Part shown: positions 46,752 through 58,762 of the stretch, piece after piece
How positions within the stretch are numbered: position 1 is the stretch's first letter
Layout of the letters: the number at the start of each line of letters is the position of its first letter
DNA from: Rhodocollybia butyracea
Taxonomy: Eukaryota; Basidiomycota; Agaricomycetes; Agaricales; Omphalotaceae
Assembly (NCBI GenBank): GCA_015501585.1
Contig: JADNRY010000236.1
Location: 31,700 to 95,699, forward strand
DNA length: 64,000 nt
Reading direction: 5' to 3'
The notes under the pieces: model-generated
The model's input: only the letters and a program-made list of their open reading frames with translations
Databases searched by the model: none
Told to the model about the DNA's origin: nothing
Position numbers and translations under genes: made by a program

Positions 46752-47677
46752 GTCAAGAACCAATTACGGAAGGAAGGAGATGGTCCAAGCGCCGAACGGA
46801 TAGATCGTGTACTTATTCTTAAACTGATTATGCAAGTATTGTATCAAGATACCATCACCGAAAGTAAGGAGATTGAGGTGCGTTAAGAGCAGAGTAAGTA
46901 TTTCTCTACATCCTTACGAATCATGATCCCCGGCTTGCTTCAGTCCTATGGGGTACTAAGTAACTAGTCAAAGCTGCATGCGTATTGCGGTTGAGTGGGC
47001 TTCAAGGGAAAAATAAATACACCCGAAAGGTAGAAGACACATTAGAACGTAAAAGACTGGTTGAACCTTGTGAAGCGATTAGAGGGCTGATCCTCAAGTA
47101 AACTGAAGGGCAAACCCGAGCCAGGCCGCATCGAGCACACTTTACGGTTCCAGTACGGTTGGTGAACCATATATCTGTTGTAAATATCCGGCGCAGGGAC
47201 TGAATATGCCGTGAGGCTTGATTGATTAGAGAACTATATATACTGGCTTTGGAGAGAGCCTTATATAGTGTAGACGATGTAAGTTGGTCCGGTACATACG
47301 AGGCATCAGTAACCGGATAAGTAATGATTGGTAAGTACTGCCGGAGTTGTATATATCCGATTGGCGAAATACAACAATATCTGGAAATAATAACGAGGGC
47401 CCTTGCGCTGTGCACGTTTCTTCGAGTCCTTTCATTTTCTGAATATTTCTGCAGGCGGCATAGTATGCTTTAGATCTGTATGATATCATATATCTGAGTT
47501 TCGAAACAATCTATTCTACTCCTACGAGAGGAAAGAAGGATTTTCGATCGCTATTATGCATTATCCTCGGATATGCCACCAAAGTTCGGACGGCATCAAA
47601 GTTCAGTATGCAAGTAATGCATGTTCATCAGGATTTTGTTCAATCTAGACTAGATGATCCATCAACAGTGATCTGGC
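46752..47677. other. Intergenic with LTR-like minus-strand sequence
   Basis: On minus a TATATAAGG box at about 47265 is followed by 250 bp of sequence resembling an LTR leader. No target duplication or termini could be defined. A 137-codon minus frame (47002-47415) has no motif. Confidence 0.3.
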
Positions 47678-47680
47678 TCT

Positions 47681-47878
47681 CACACTGAAAAGAGAAAAAA
47701 AACTACCAAGCAGATTTTTGAACTGAAATAAAGCTGATTATCCTAATAAAGATAATCAGTGGTTTTCAGTCCCCTGAAATGGTTACTGAAATTTTATGAT
47801 AAGCTATACAAGGATTATCTTATCTGAAAATTTCAGTACGGAAATCCGCTCGACAGATATTTTTCTCTTTCCGGTGTG
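47681..47878. mobile_element. 198-bp MITE with TCT target duplication
   Basis: Ends CACACTGAAAAGAGAAAAA and TTTTTCTCTTTCCGGTGTG (17 of 19 paired), flanked by TCT on both sides. A 3-bp duplication fits PIF/Harbinger-type or CACTA-type MITEs. Confidence 0.7.
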
Positions 47879-47881
47879 TCT

Positions 47882-48426
47882 GATACAATGATTCAACTAC
47901 TTTTGATGTGATGTGATCGGCTGTAGTATCAAGGAGACTGTAGTATTGAGGACATGTGAGGGGAACTCATCATATTGCCTGCATAGGACACAGTACGCGA
48001 TCTACTATCAATACCTACACCAATTTTTTGAGGATACCCTGCGTCCTGGGGAGTGGTCGCTTCTGTGGCCTGGAAGGAAGGAAATCAATTACTCAGCACG
48101 GTCCAAGATCTGAACGCCGGGGCAGCCGAAGCTCCCATGGTGCGGCTGGTCTTCGGGTTGACTGACGTCAGACGAGCTTTCAACCAGCTCAAAAACTGCT
48201 ATGGTATATCCCTGGCTGCCTATCTTATAATGTTGTATATATTTCTTAAATCGTTATCTAGAGCGGAATAGAAATTTGATGCTTTTACATATATTGAGTG
48301 GGAACATAGAATGAATCATATATTTTTAATATCCATTTTGCAATAATTGAGAATGAAATTTGACATGGGACAAGATAGCCTACTTATGCCGCTTTATTTT
48401 TGTTCGCTTTATTTTTGTTTGCTGTG
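47882..48426. other. Unassigned stretch
   Basis: Overlapping plus frames (47913-48271) without motifs; may be transposon-derived. Nothing supported. Confidence 0.35.
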
Positions 48427-48665
48427 TATCTGACAGCATCGGGGCATAAGTTGTAGAAGTCTTTAAGGAGTGTATGCCGGTGAACAGCCAGAGGGGCATG
48501 CATACATTCTAGGAGTCCATGAAGTTCAGGTCAAAGTCTACAGAACCTGCATAAGCGCTCATCATAAGGTACTTGTGCGCTTGCTTGTGCGCGATGGTTG
48601 TCAGTCCGTGTGAGTCTTACCACAAATTTGCAGATCAATACTCGGTAGATGTCCTTTCTCGCATC
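48427..48665 (-). pseudogene. LINE-type RT zinc-finger remnant
   Basis: Minus-strand reading DARKDIYRVLICKF, then DERLCRFC and, after an in-frame stop, ELHGLLECMHAPL. The C..C ... LLEC spacing resembles the RT-associated zinc finger of LINE proteins. A fragment only, unlike the LINE at 24-38 kb in sequence. Confidence 0.5.
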
Positions 48666-48897
48666 AGGAAATGATTACAATCAGAATCATTACTAAGGCT
48701 CCAGCACTGCCAGAAAGATCGGAAAGTGGTATATCTCTGGAGCCCACTGTTAATAGACCGTAGTAACAGATCAGATACGAAGGTCGTGATGGTGCCATAC
48801 AGATAAAATCAGATCTGGCCTTCGGGAGCATACTTATTGGGCGTGGTTCCAATCAGCAACCACCTCGAGTATCCTTTATTTTTATTTTTTCGTTAGC

Positions 48898-50465
48898 ATG
48901 CTGGTCCATGTATCGAGAGGTAAGTCGGTCTCTGCTTTCACGACAAGCTGATTTTGATAATGTAGATGCCGGGAACGACATTATTCCTGGTTCAAGTTTC
49001 ATCGTATTTGACGTTTTGTTAGGTCTCGCCTTGTTCTTCACTTCTTGTACATATTTTTCGGCTCTATTCTCCAAGTCGATTGTACGCATGATGACTTGGT
49101 TTGCACTCATCATCTCCTCCTGGATATATTGCATTTCCTTCCTACTCCTTGTTGGTCATCAAAACGGCGGAAACCCCCCATTTAGTTTGTGTCTATGCCA
49201 AGCGGGGCTGATTTATGCTGCACCTGCCAGGTAAAATTTTCACTGATATATGATTCTACAACTAATATTAATTTTTTCCGGGTAGCATCGCGGCAGCTTG
49301 CCTCGCTTTTGTCGTCGAAGTGAGCACTCAATCTTTTCATTTCTAGAGAAAGAGAGAGAGAATCACGCCACGTCTAGGTTTATTTGAGATTAACCACATT
49401 CATGACCCAAACTCTCATAGACAATAGGATTATTACCTCGGTGAGTAATCGCCTTATAAGCCTAATCCTTTGCTAATTATTTCCAGCTGTTGTTTCTGCC
49501 TGCTGTTACGCATCAGGTGGTGTTTTGGATAGCAATGCTTGTGAGTTGGAACTTGTAACCATATCAGCAAGACGTGTATGGACGGGAAGCCGCTTTCCGG
49601 CACTGTACAGTGCTGAGGGCCGCTGGGAACCGTTGGAAACGGCTGTATGGTGTCTGAAAGCGGCTCCCGCTCACCCGCATTTTGCTGATATGATAACGTC
49701 CAATAACGGGAAAGGGGTTAATCAGTTAGACGGGACTATCCCAACAGGAATTAGTGCAAATAGACCCCCAGAATATGTTTTGTCACATTAACTCAAAGCT
49801 TCCGTGAGTATCAGTGGCTTTGTGCTTACACAATTATGCCTTAAGTGTATTCACTCTTAGCACAACTGCAACTGGAGTTACAGTGCTTGTGTTCGCGGCT
49901 GGAGCGATCATGATGGAAGGTATGTACATATTTCTGAGGAAAAGGAAATGACTACAGCCCCATCAAAGTATACACCGTGTATTACCTCTGGCGTAGACGG
50001 AAGGTTTTCGGAGAGTTAAGGCGACGTGGTGTGGGCCCGATCTTCGCTTACAGGCTATTCATACGGGTGGGAATCTTTACTTTGGTTGGAGGATTTTCCA
50101 GTATGGTAGTTGTTTTGCTCAATTGGTCAAATACCTCTACTGCACCTGCAATCCTTGAGCTCTTAGCCGTCAGTGCGTATTTTGTGATTTTTGTTTTAGT
50201 TCAAATGGTTTAACAGCATGAACAATGGCAGTACCCCTTTCAATCTCTCTCATATTCGGGACTCAAGAGGTATGCATCGCTATAGTATCCCATTGTTTCA
50301 TGAATCTAAAATGAGCAGGATATTGTCCGTGTCTATTTGTTTTGGAAAAAGAAACATCTCTCTAACATACAGGGTCAGGTAGACATAGAACAAGGACTCG
50401 GAGACAATGAATATCTTAGGGATAGTATTAATGTCCCATCCCCTTCCAATATGAATTATAAATAA
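48898..50465 (+). CDS. Seven-helix membrane protein, copy 2, GPCR-like
   Basis: Ten exons in frame: 48898-48919, 48966-49230, 49286-49319, 49378-49440, 49487-49540, 49730-49803, 49861-49919, 49969-50172, 50232-50269 and 50319-50465, giving 319 residues. Seven hydrophobic helices are visible, for example FIVFDVLLGLALFFTSCTYF, MMTWFALIISSWIYCISFLL and RVGIFTLVGGF; basic WRRRKVFGELRRRG lies between helices 5 and 6, and the C-tail is acidic. The topology and size fit fungal GPCR-like receptors, but I do not know the family ligand or partner. Intron 5 (49541-49729) is about four times longer than the others because it holds an inverted-repeat insert. The paralogue at 45229 shares all intron positions. 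Confidence 0.8.
49560..49692. mobile_element. 133-bp inverted-repeat insert in an intron
   Basis: Ends CATATCAGCAA and TTGCTGATATG with further pairing over GGGAGCCGCTTTC-type sequence inside; possible TAAC duplication. The paralogous intron in copy 1 lacks it and is only about 50 bp. Confidence 0.7.
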
Positions 50466-51217
50466 CATGTTGTAGTGCAGCATGAACAATTGTAAATAAT
50501 TCTTTCAGTGTTCAGAGCTTGTTCGACATGTTTTCACAAGGGGGGCCCGGGTTGTGAACCTGTTACATCAAGTCAATATTTTTTTTTAAGACACAAGCTG
50601 AGACACCAACCAACTGAAAAGCTTATATAAGCTACTACAGTGATGTGGGACTCCTTGATACACTGGGAGTCCTTGATACACTAACTGTAAAATATTTTCT
50701 GCTAGGTGTGTCTGGCAAAAGTAAGTATCTCATAAGCAACGTATATGTATGATACATTTTCTTAAAAATTCTGGAGGCAATGCCTTATCCTGTTGCAGAG
50801 CAATTAACTAAATTCTTATGTTTTATGAATATTTTATAAAGGTACACTATTTCCTCAACTTGAGATACTTACCAGAAGTGCTGAGACAGTTGCTGTGCTT
50901 TGGTTAAGCAAGCTCTGTTTGATGCACAATTTGATACGCCACATTTGGCGTGTATCAAGGACTCCAAAATGTGAGAAAATACCTGATTTTCTAAATCTTT
51001 TTGCAGAACTCTCTGCCCTTTGTTTTGAAGATGGTGTGTATCTTAAAATACTTAAAAGTCCCTTGAGGAAATTGCTAGATACTCATTTTAACTACATTTC
51101 CTCCCTCTAATTGATTTAGTTTGTACTAGTCTTTGAAATGTGTTACAAAGCAACTGCAACAACTAATGAACATTACCACACTAAAACAGACCATCAATAT
51201 TAGGAGCAAAGTTGAGC
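50466..51217. other. Intergenic with a 318-bp inverted-repeat segment
   Basis: 50648-50965 is bounded by GGACTCCTTGATACAC and GTGTATCAAGGACTCC, with a second direct copy of the left end at about 50665 and an inner pair AAGTATCTCA / TGAGATACTT. Probably a MITE. The rest is AT-rich without genes. Confidence 0.55.
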
Positions 51218-51710
51218 TGTCAGAGATTCCTCTGGAATAGCTAACACAAGCTCCAGTATTGAGTGTAGGGCTAGCATGGTGACTATATCAATTAAGGTCT
51301 GCAGACTGTTGTGATAGGCTCCTGAGGGTAAAAAGGCAGCAACAAGTATATTCCGGTTGTCCTCTCTGTGACGGTCAGAAGAGAGAGACAAACGGATGCA
51401 GAAGCATCCGCTGACTACAGTTTTGTACCTATGTAAGATTACGAGCTTGGAATGACAAATCCCAAATCCAACACAGACAGAGCTAGCTCTGTAGAAATTC
51501 TGAACCTAAGTAGAATACTAGTGAGTATCTATAGGATATTGTTAGTTTGAAGGTATAACGCTCTGCTAAATGTAGAGTGCTCACCTCAGTCAATGTAATA
51601 TGGACTGAGGTGAGCTAACGGCGTCTAAGTGTTTTATATAGTAGTCAATACAGTAACATGATCGTAGGCACTAAGTGATGCAAGTTCAAGGTGAATCATT
51701 TATACCAACA
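51218..51710 (-). mobile_element. Copia 3' LTR
   Basis: On minus 493 bp from TGTTGGTATAAATG to CTCTGACA, preceded by the purine tract AATGAGGAGGAG and the end of a copia pol. Includes a TATATAA box (about 51638) and a hairpin with CTCACCTCAGTC / GACTGAGGTGAG. The left end is less certain than the right. Confidence 0.6.
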
Positions 51711-51858
51711 CTCCTCCTCATTGAGGACACACATCTCCTCCTTGCATGGAATCCTAGGGAGATAGTCCCATCATATTCTGTAAGTATTGAAAGGTTTTTG
51801 TTGGTAGGGCTTTGGTGAAGGCATCTGCAACATTTCGCGACATGTGTACATAGTAAAG
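51711..51858 (-). pseudogene. End of copia RNase H (pol C-terminus)
   Basis: Minus strand reads MSRNVADAFTKALPTKTF then LQNMMGLSP-stop, the typical ADIFTKALP end of copia pol. The remainder of pol is missing; related TA-element sequence starts near 51859. Confidence 0.7.
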
Positions 51859-52370
51859 ATGGAGACGAGTCCGGTTCTTTACAGGGGACTCGCGGGTTTG
51901 ACCTGTGAGAAAACCCATCTGATTGGGATTTGCTGGATCCCATTACCCGTTCCCACGGGTCCTGGTCAAATCACGGGTCTTGTTTCTGAAAACAACTTAA
52001 ACCTGCGGGTACCCGGACTTTTTTGAGCAGCAATATATATTGAACACAATTTTTACTATAAGTGTATGGACTATTATTACTTATTACTATTTAACATGTA
52101 AAAATTAATTCATTTAGCTGGGGGGAAGAAACAAATAGGGCTCTGCACCGGAACTGTATTTACGGAAAATACAGACGGTTTGTACGGTTACGGAACTGTA
52201 CCGTATAAGCCCCTCAGGGTTCTTGATACGGTACGGCTACGGTACGGTAAATAGCGGTATGAACCGTATCAGATAAACTAACAGTATGTTCAATGAACAT
52301 GGCATATTTTGTAGCTTAAGCTATTGTTCTCTTAGAAAACTAGTTCACAATACTTTTCACTTTACCTATC
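51859..52370. other. Repeat fragments left of the gypsy element
   Basis: 51859-52025 resembles the GAGTCC-ended element family of 38158-38829. 52138-52290 is an uninterrupted copy of the repeat split at 38107-38872, with palindromic GTATTTACGGAAAATAC and repeated GGTACGG. Confidence 0.55.
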
Positions 52371-53158
52371 TGTCAGGAAGCGTGTTGAGGGGAACAAGCG
52401 CTCGATAGCGCTTGTTGTAAAGTAAATGATCGGACGGATCGGCATCAATCAATAAGTCTATCAACTGATCAATAAGCCAATCAACCAGATCCTGATGGCT
52501 AGTTGACATGTTAAGAAGGTATTTTCGGGATGGGAATCCCTCCCGCATAATTATAATAATGACTCGAGCATTGCATTCGAGTCATATCTACACATGACTA
52601 GTCATCGGTAGTCAAGTCTAGTCAAGTCGAGTCATTTTACCGGTACCGTAGGTAGCTGTAAGTAGTAGTAAGTAGATAGTATGTGTAACGAGTCAATATG
52701 ACACATAACGAGTCATATGCGGAACCGAGACCTACCGAAACTCTATAAAAGGCGGTTATTTGATTTCGGGACGCTAGACTTCTTATTCTGTAACCACCAC
52801 TACGAGAATTACACTTTGATTACATCTGAACCTTACTTGAGTGATTAACCTTGAGTATACATTTTCCTAACTAGTTACTTATTGAGTACATACCAATTAA
52901 GTGAATAGTTTGAAGCCTATATTGACGTCCAATTCCAATATAGTGAAGACCCGGAATCTATAATATTACTGAAGCTTTACCAGTAGTATTTACACGATAT
53001 TAATACCAGCAACCCTGAAGATTACTGAAGCCTTTCCAGTAATACCTACACCCATAACATCTATTCCATTTGTAGTCATTAAATACATAACAACCCCTAG
53101 GCCCAATCCCATCGCCTAGTGAACTAGCTATTAAATAAATCTAACTACGTTGGTGGCA
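52371..53158 (+). mobile_element. Putative 5' LTR of the gypsy chromovirus
   Basis: Starts TGTCAGGAAGCG; contains a TATAAAAGG box at 52744 and pyrimidine-rich leader sequence. It ends before TGGTGGCAAAGGAGATCC, a candidate tRNA primer site at about 53150-53167. The exact 3' boundary is uncertain because the other LTR lies outside the window. Confidence 0.55.
52744..52752 (+). promoter_or_regulatory. TATA box of the gypsy LTR
   Basis: TATAAAAGG about 475 bp upstream of the first gag ATG, inside the putative U3 region. Confidence 0.5.
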
Positions 53159-53220
53159 AAGGAGATCCGTATCCGTATCTTCACATAATAAGAAGTCTCT
53201 TGTTGTTATATATTATATAA

Positions 53221-54303
53221 ATGGCTACAACTACACAAACCCGTGAAGAAACGGAAGAAACTACACCTCCGCCTACTTCGTATCCAGTTTATGTTGTTAC
53301 ACCACACTCAAGCAGTGTACAACGAGTCATCAACCGTCCGTTACAAGCGGTAACGACGGAGAATACTCCGTTATACTTTCCGGAACGTGGTCGGCCCTTG
53401 GGAAGAAACCCTCGGAACCGATCAATGTCTTTATCTCCCACGCGTTTACGGGCTGCGCGATTATCGGCACTGGGCACTAATCCCGCCCCAGAGGAGCCGG
53501 AACTTTCCTATCGACATCAGTACTACACTAGAGAGTCGGCTGGTATGCCCATACGCCCCGAATCTCATCACGTTGATTTACAAACGGAACTACAAAATCA
53601 AACTGATGCTTCTATGTACCGATCGACGGCATCTCCTCACTTAGTCGAGCAGCAACTGTTGGCTGATCTTGAGGAACATATTCAGTCATCACCACGGACA
53701 CCAACACGGATGCCCACACAACGTGTTAACCCTATTTCTAAAACACCATCTACTCCCAGTGTGTTCAATGAAGTAGTGAATCACCCAGAATTACTACCTG
53801 AAGATCGGACCTCGGAAGTAATACTTTATCCTCAGGAACATGAAACGGAACATTATATATCTACCAATGAGAAGATTGTAAGCCATGGACCATTTAGAGA
53901 AAACTTTACCTTCTCAAGTACACCCATTGCTCAATCCACACCATGGAACACAGGGACACAACACCAGACTTATTCAGAGCAATACCGCTCTATTATGGGG
54001 GAGAGTCCACAGGTACATGCAACTAATACACAATTGAACTCTCCAAGAGAACCCCTCAATGTAACCCATAATGATTTTCCAGAACTGCGGGATAGAAGTG
54101 AATATCAAAGGTCAAGAGATCAATTGCATGCTACAGCGCACCTAGTCAGAAACCTTCTAATGCGGTTAGGAATAAATAATCAGGCAGAACGAACGGCAGT
54201 GGGATGGCTACGTGTACTTGAAACCTTAGCTACAACTCCACTCTCAGACATGCCTAGAAACTTGCGGATAATATCCGAGAACCGCGAAACGCAAGTCTAT
54301 TAA
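53221..54303 (+). CDS. Gypsy 5' open frame (gag N-terminal region)
   Basis: 360-codon frame starting 60-70 bp after the candidate primer site. Low-complexity Thr/Pro/Ser/Gln-rich, with one more ordered end segment (LVRNLLMRLGINNQAERTAV) that is echoed at 54537-54824 (LLKVGFVLNLRRTPIGWLRA). No known domain. It is the only long intact frame of this element. Confidence 0.6.
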   Translation: MATTTQTREETEETTPPPTSYPVYVVTPHSSSVQRVINRPLQAVTTENTPLYFPERGRPLGRNPRNRSMSLSPTRLRAARLSALGTNPAPEEPELSYRHQYYTRESAGMPIRPESHHVDLQTELQNQTDASMYRSTASPHLVEQQLLADLEEHIQSSPRTPTRMPTQRVNPISKTPSTPSVFNEVVNHPELLPEDRTSEVILYPQEHETEHYISTNEKIVSHGPFRENFTFSSTPIAQSTPWNTGTQHQTYSEQYRSIMGESPQVHATNTQLNSPREPLNVTHNDFPELRDRSEYQRSRDQLHATAHLVRNLLMRLGINNQAERTAVGWLRVLETLATTPLSDMPRNLRIISENRETQVY

Positions 54304-54479
54304 ATCACTATGTACGAGTCATTAGAGAACAACCATATCGAATATAGTTGAGAATAGTGATTGGCTTTCAACAATCCCTAACTCATCCCCAAGGTTGTCA
54401 ATGAGGTGAAAGCCCTAGACAAAGGATTTTGCGGCTAAGGGCTAACTAGAAATCTGTCACCAGAACCTGGTCTCACACT

Positions 54480-57400
54480 TGATCTCCACAACCCATATCA
54501 GATGAGGAGAGAAGAAAGCAACTCCTTAATGAGGCAATGCAATTAGGCTTTGGGAACTTAACAGCCAGAGCTAGGGCATTATTGCTTAAAGTGGGATTTG
54601 TCCTTAATCTAAGAAGGACCCCAATTGGATGGCTAAGAGCATTAAGGGAATTAGCAAATGTGGATGAAGACACATTCTCACCAGAATTATCTCAAATTTT
54701 CCAAGGAGATAATATTGATCAAATATTAGCCTTAGAAAGGGAAGCGGATCGGCAAGAATTCAGAGTAATACTTGATGATTTGTTGTTTCCATCAGAGTTG
54801 ACTCCACCAAACTTAAGTTCCTAACACTAGTCAAGAAAGAAGGTCTAATTCATCCAGTGGATCTGATACCCCCTATCAGACTTTAGATGGGCAATGGTTA
54901 TCTTTACCACGAGTAAGGGAGAATCCTGCACCATCTTCTGGAGGACAAAACACAACAAAAGCTCTCCTACCTATGTAGAGACACCGCAAAACCAGACCCC
55001 AAACAACTAGGATCCGAAGGGATACTCCTTGGGCACCCAGACCAACACACCACACGGATGGAAAACCCTGTCACTATCATATCAACGGATTCAGAACATG
55101 AGATACCGCCCAGGCCAAGTATAATACCTAGGCGGGCTCGCTATGGTGGACACTAGCAATGCCCAAGAACAATGGGAGCAGATTCCCCCGGAGAGACAAT
55201 ACTCTGATGAAGCGGACCCAGTACCCCCATACCTGGAACAGGACTGGGAGGAATACCAACAGCAGCTGGCTATAACTAGAAGCTTTCAACAACAGAGAGG
55301 ATCAAAAGAAAGAGGTAATTTGAGTACTGAGCAACAGGAAACACAGTCCATGGGAGAATTAACTAATGAGTTTTTACAATGGGTCAATGACACTAGTTTG
55401 CAGGATGCTCATATGGGACCTAAGCTTGCTATACAGAATCAAGTGGAAACAAAACCCTTGAATCATCGACAGAGAAGGGGTATGGAATGGAAATCAATGA
55501 AGGAACGTGAAAATAAGGCCGCCGGGCTACCCACTCCCAACAACTACCCCTGAACAGGAACAGGAATCTCAAGCATCTACAGCAAAACCCACACCAGTCA
55601 CTCAAAATTTTATTAGAGATTCACCACCCCACCAAACAATGTTGGAGTCTCAATTTGAATATACTAACCCATATAAAAGGGATAATAGACCAGGGGTAGG
55701 TACATCAACAGCAGGGCAGCACATGTATGACTATCCCCATATTCCCAACAAAGGTAAGGGCAGGGAATCAGGAGATCATGGAAATGACCACAAGGACCGA
55801 AATTCATTGACAAGGACCCTGCAATGCCATCATATGATAACTTTGAGAGTATCTCAACTAGAGGAGTAAAAATTGGTGATACACCACAAATAAAATCACC
55901 CCTTGACACTCACAACTCTCAAACTAATGAGGATAGAGATACCTAAACAAGACAACTTGGAGGATAGGAGTAGCATTATAATCTAACCATCAACAGGTAA
56001 CCAAACTAAGTACAGGAACACCTTTCCAAACAAATGTTGGAGGGGAGAGGGTGGTAAACCACCATCATTTGATCCTCACGATTACAACTCTGATAGCAAT
56101 GATGAGAGGCCCCCAACCCCAAACAAGCCAAGAAATACTGATACTAGAGATTTAATACTCAGTATGGGAGGAGGAGGTGGAGGACCACCATCCTACCATG
56201 GAAATTTTAATTCACACTCAGCTAAGAGTAACTCATCAAATAGAGCAAACTCTAGCTATAGTACATACTCTAGAAGGGGGGAAATGGAGGAAGAGACCCA
56301 CCCAGTGGTGGAGGTAATGGATATTTTGGAGACTCAGAGTCAGACAGTGATGGAAGAGACTGGGATCAGAGAGAGAGAAGAAAGGAATGGTACCCAAATA
56401 AGGGATGGGGAAGAGATGGTCGTGATGGCCGCGATGGCAATGATGGCCGTGATGGAAGAGACCCAAAGAACTGTGAGAAGAATGAAGAGAAAGAGAGAAG
56501 AGAGAGAGAAAGAGATGAAATGAAACCGTGAGGCAAAACTAGATATTACAAAACCAACACCATTCTCTGGGGAAAATAGGGAGGAATGGCGAGAATTCCG
56601 AGATAGTTGTGAAAATATATTCTCAGCTAAATCTAGAATTTACAGAGACGATGTATCCAAGATTGCCTTTGCGGCCTCAAACATGAAGGGACCGGCAAAA
56701 CGGTATCATCAAAATTTAATGAGGAAACAACGCAGTGGAGAACACATTTTCTGCTCTCACAACTTGGGAAGAATTCATACTACTTTTTGGAGAGATGTTT
56801 GGCCTTCATGATGGGGTACTTACAGCTCAATCTAAACTTGATAGTTGTACTCAGAAGTGGTCAGAGGCCTTTGCTGATTTCTTGGTAAGGTTTGAAGATA
56901 TTGCATTACTAACTAATTACAATGACAAGGCACTGAGATGGAGAATGCTTAAGCAAATTCGCTCCGACCTAAGGAACCGCCTAGTGGACCATGGGAATAT
57001 CCCCGAAACATTTGCGGGTGTGGTTAGGAAATTAATGAGATTGGACAGTGCCAAACAAGCATTCAGTGAGATTGGCCTTGGGGGAACAAGGAATTGGGTA
57101 CCCGGCAATACCAATAACCCAAACCCCAGTACCAAGAGCAATAACATACCTGATACTCGGCAAACAAATAACCGGTTCAACCAACGATCAACTCCCAATC
57201 CCAACGTTGTGACAGGAAGGGGAGCCCAGGAGGGGATAACAGAAGAAGTAATATTGGAGGCCACCACCATAATCAATACAGACGGATCTACAATACAGGA
57301 AAATTCTAGTACCTATCCAAGGGTGTCACAGGAAGAATGGAATAGACGCATGAGAAGTGGGGAATGCGGTATATGCGGTTCCAAAGAGCACCGATACCGT

Positions 57401-57565
57401 GACCACTTCAGGAAGAATGGTCCCAAGTCTATCACCGCAAGAGGAGCATTTATGGAAGAATATGAGTCTGAGGATGCCTTGTATGTGGAAATTGAAGGAT
57501 TCGATGAACCAGTGCACATTGATGACCCGGTTCTGGAATGGATGGAGAACGACTCGGGAAACTAA
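54480..57565 (+). pseudogene. Gypsy gag, broken
   Basis: Frames at 54537-54824, 55143-55553, 55507-55869, 56164-56523 and 56735-57565 form a degenerate gag. 56540-57080 is the capsid-like retrotransposon gag domain (TTWEEFILLFGEMFG ... WSEAFADFLVRFE ... LRNRLVDH). 57363-57410 has a knuckle CGICGSKEHRYRDH, lacking the final Cys. Around 56410-56450 a shifted frame reads GRDGRDGND collagen-like repeats. Confidence 0.8.
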
Positions 57566-57609
57566 CTAAAGACTCCGAAACCCAAAATGGAGCGGTGCGG
57601 GGTCTTGAA

Positions 57610-58367
57610 GCAGTGAGCTCCGAACAATTGTTTGCAACATCCATCATATTAAATTCTACATCCGAAAATTCATTATTATTACCCATAAATTTCCATACTA
57701 GGGATTCCAACCCGTGCTATACCCTTATTGACTCTGGAGCATCGAGAGAATTTGTTGACGAGGCTTTAGCTAATAAATTTGAAAATCAACTCACAACACT
57801 TCCTGAACGATTCCCTTAACACTATTTGACGGAGAATTGACATCCGGTGGAAAAATAACAAAAAAATTAGAAACCGATATTTTCTTTGGAGATGGATCCA
57901 CTCAACGTGTAATCTTTCTGGTAACCAAACTGCACCCCAGTGCATCAGTAGTATTGGGATTACCATGGTTACGAAGGATCAACCCCACAATTGATTGGAA
58001 GAACCTCAAGGTATCCTTCCAACAGGGAGTTCAACTATCAGCAGTAACCATAGATAATGGATTCCCCACTACTCACAGCGTTACAAACAGGGTTAAATAC
58101 CCTAGACCAACTATAGAAGTAGTACCGGAAAATGAATATCGGAATCCAACACTTGGCTTGGAGGATCCAATCCTGCTGAGAGAGGATGAGTATCAGGAAT
58201 ACAAAAAGAGTAAACTACCACAACATCACCAAATTAGGGGAGAAGCCAGCATTAGAGAAAGATTAAGATCATCAGTGCTAGTAGAGGAAATTCCAGAGGA
58301 ACGCCTACCCAGATGGCCGGGACTAACTTTAAATGACCCTTTACTCCTACATATTGATATTGAATAA
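57610..58367 (+). pseudogene. Gypsy aspartic protease region
   Basis: 57700-57765 reads TLIDSGASREFVD, with the catalytic DSGA. A stop at about 57817 separates it from 57837-58367, which has VVLGLPWLRRINPTIDW, the second half typical of gypsy proteases. Linker to RT follows and is partly out of frame. Confidence 0.8.
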
Positions 58368-58762
58368 TAAATATATGAAAATAAAAGAAGAGAGCAACGT
58401 AAAAAGGACCGCAAGGAGTACAAACATAGGAGTAGGGTTAGACAAAAGAATTCCCAGAGTTCTGACAATAATAAACAGGAGAATAATCGCCCCTATAAGG
58501 ATCCAACAAAGACACGATGGAGAGACACCACAGGAGGACCAAAAATTGGCATGGTGAATGCCGCGGCATTTGCAAGATTGGCACAATCCGGCTGCGAAAC
58601 TTTCACGTTACATTACAATTTAAAGGGAGAAATACACGAGTGGAAGAAGAGTGAGGAGATCGGTGATTTGAATATCAAAATCAAAGATCCGATCATCAGA
58701 GAGACCAGATCGCAGGAACCGATCAAAATAAGGCCTCCGATCAAATACCGGAACAAGCCTCC

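Noticed and set aside
47002..47489. Minus frames of 137 and 87 codons
   Set aside because: They overlap LTR-like sequence with a TATATAAGG box and carry no protein motif.
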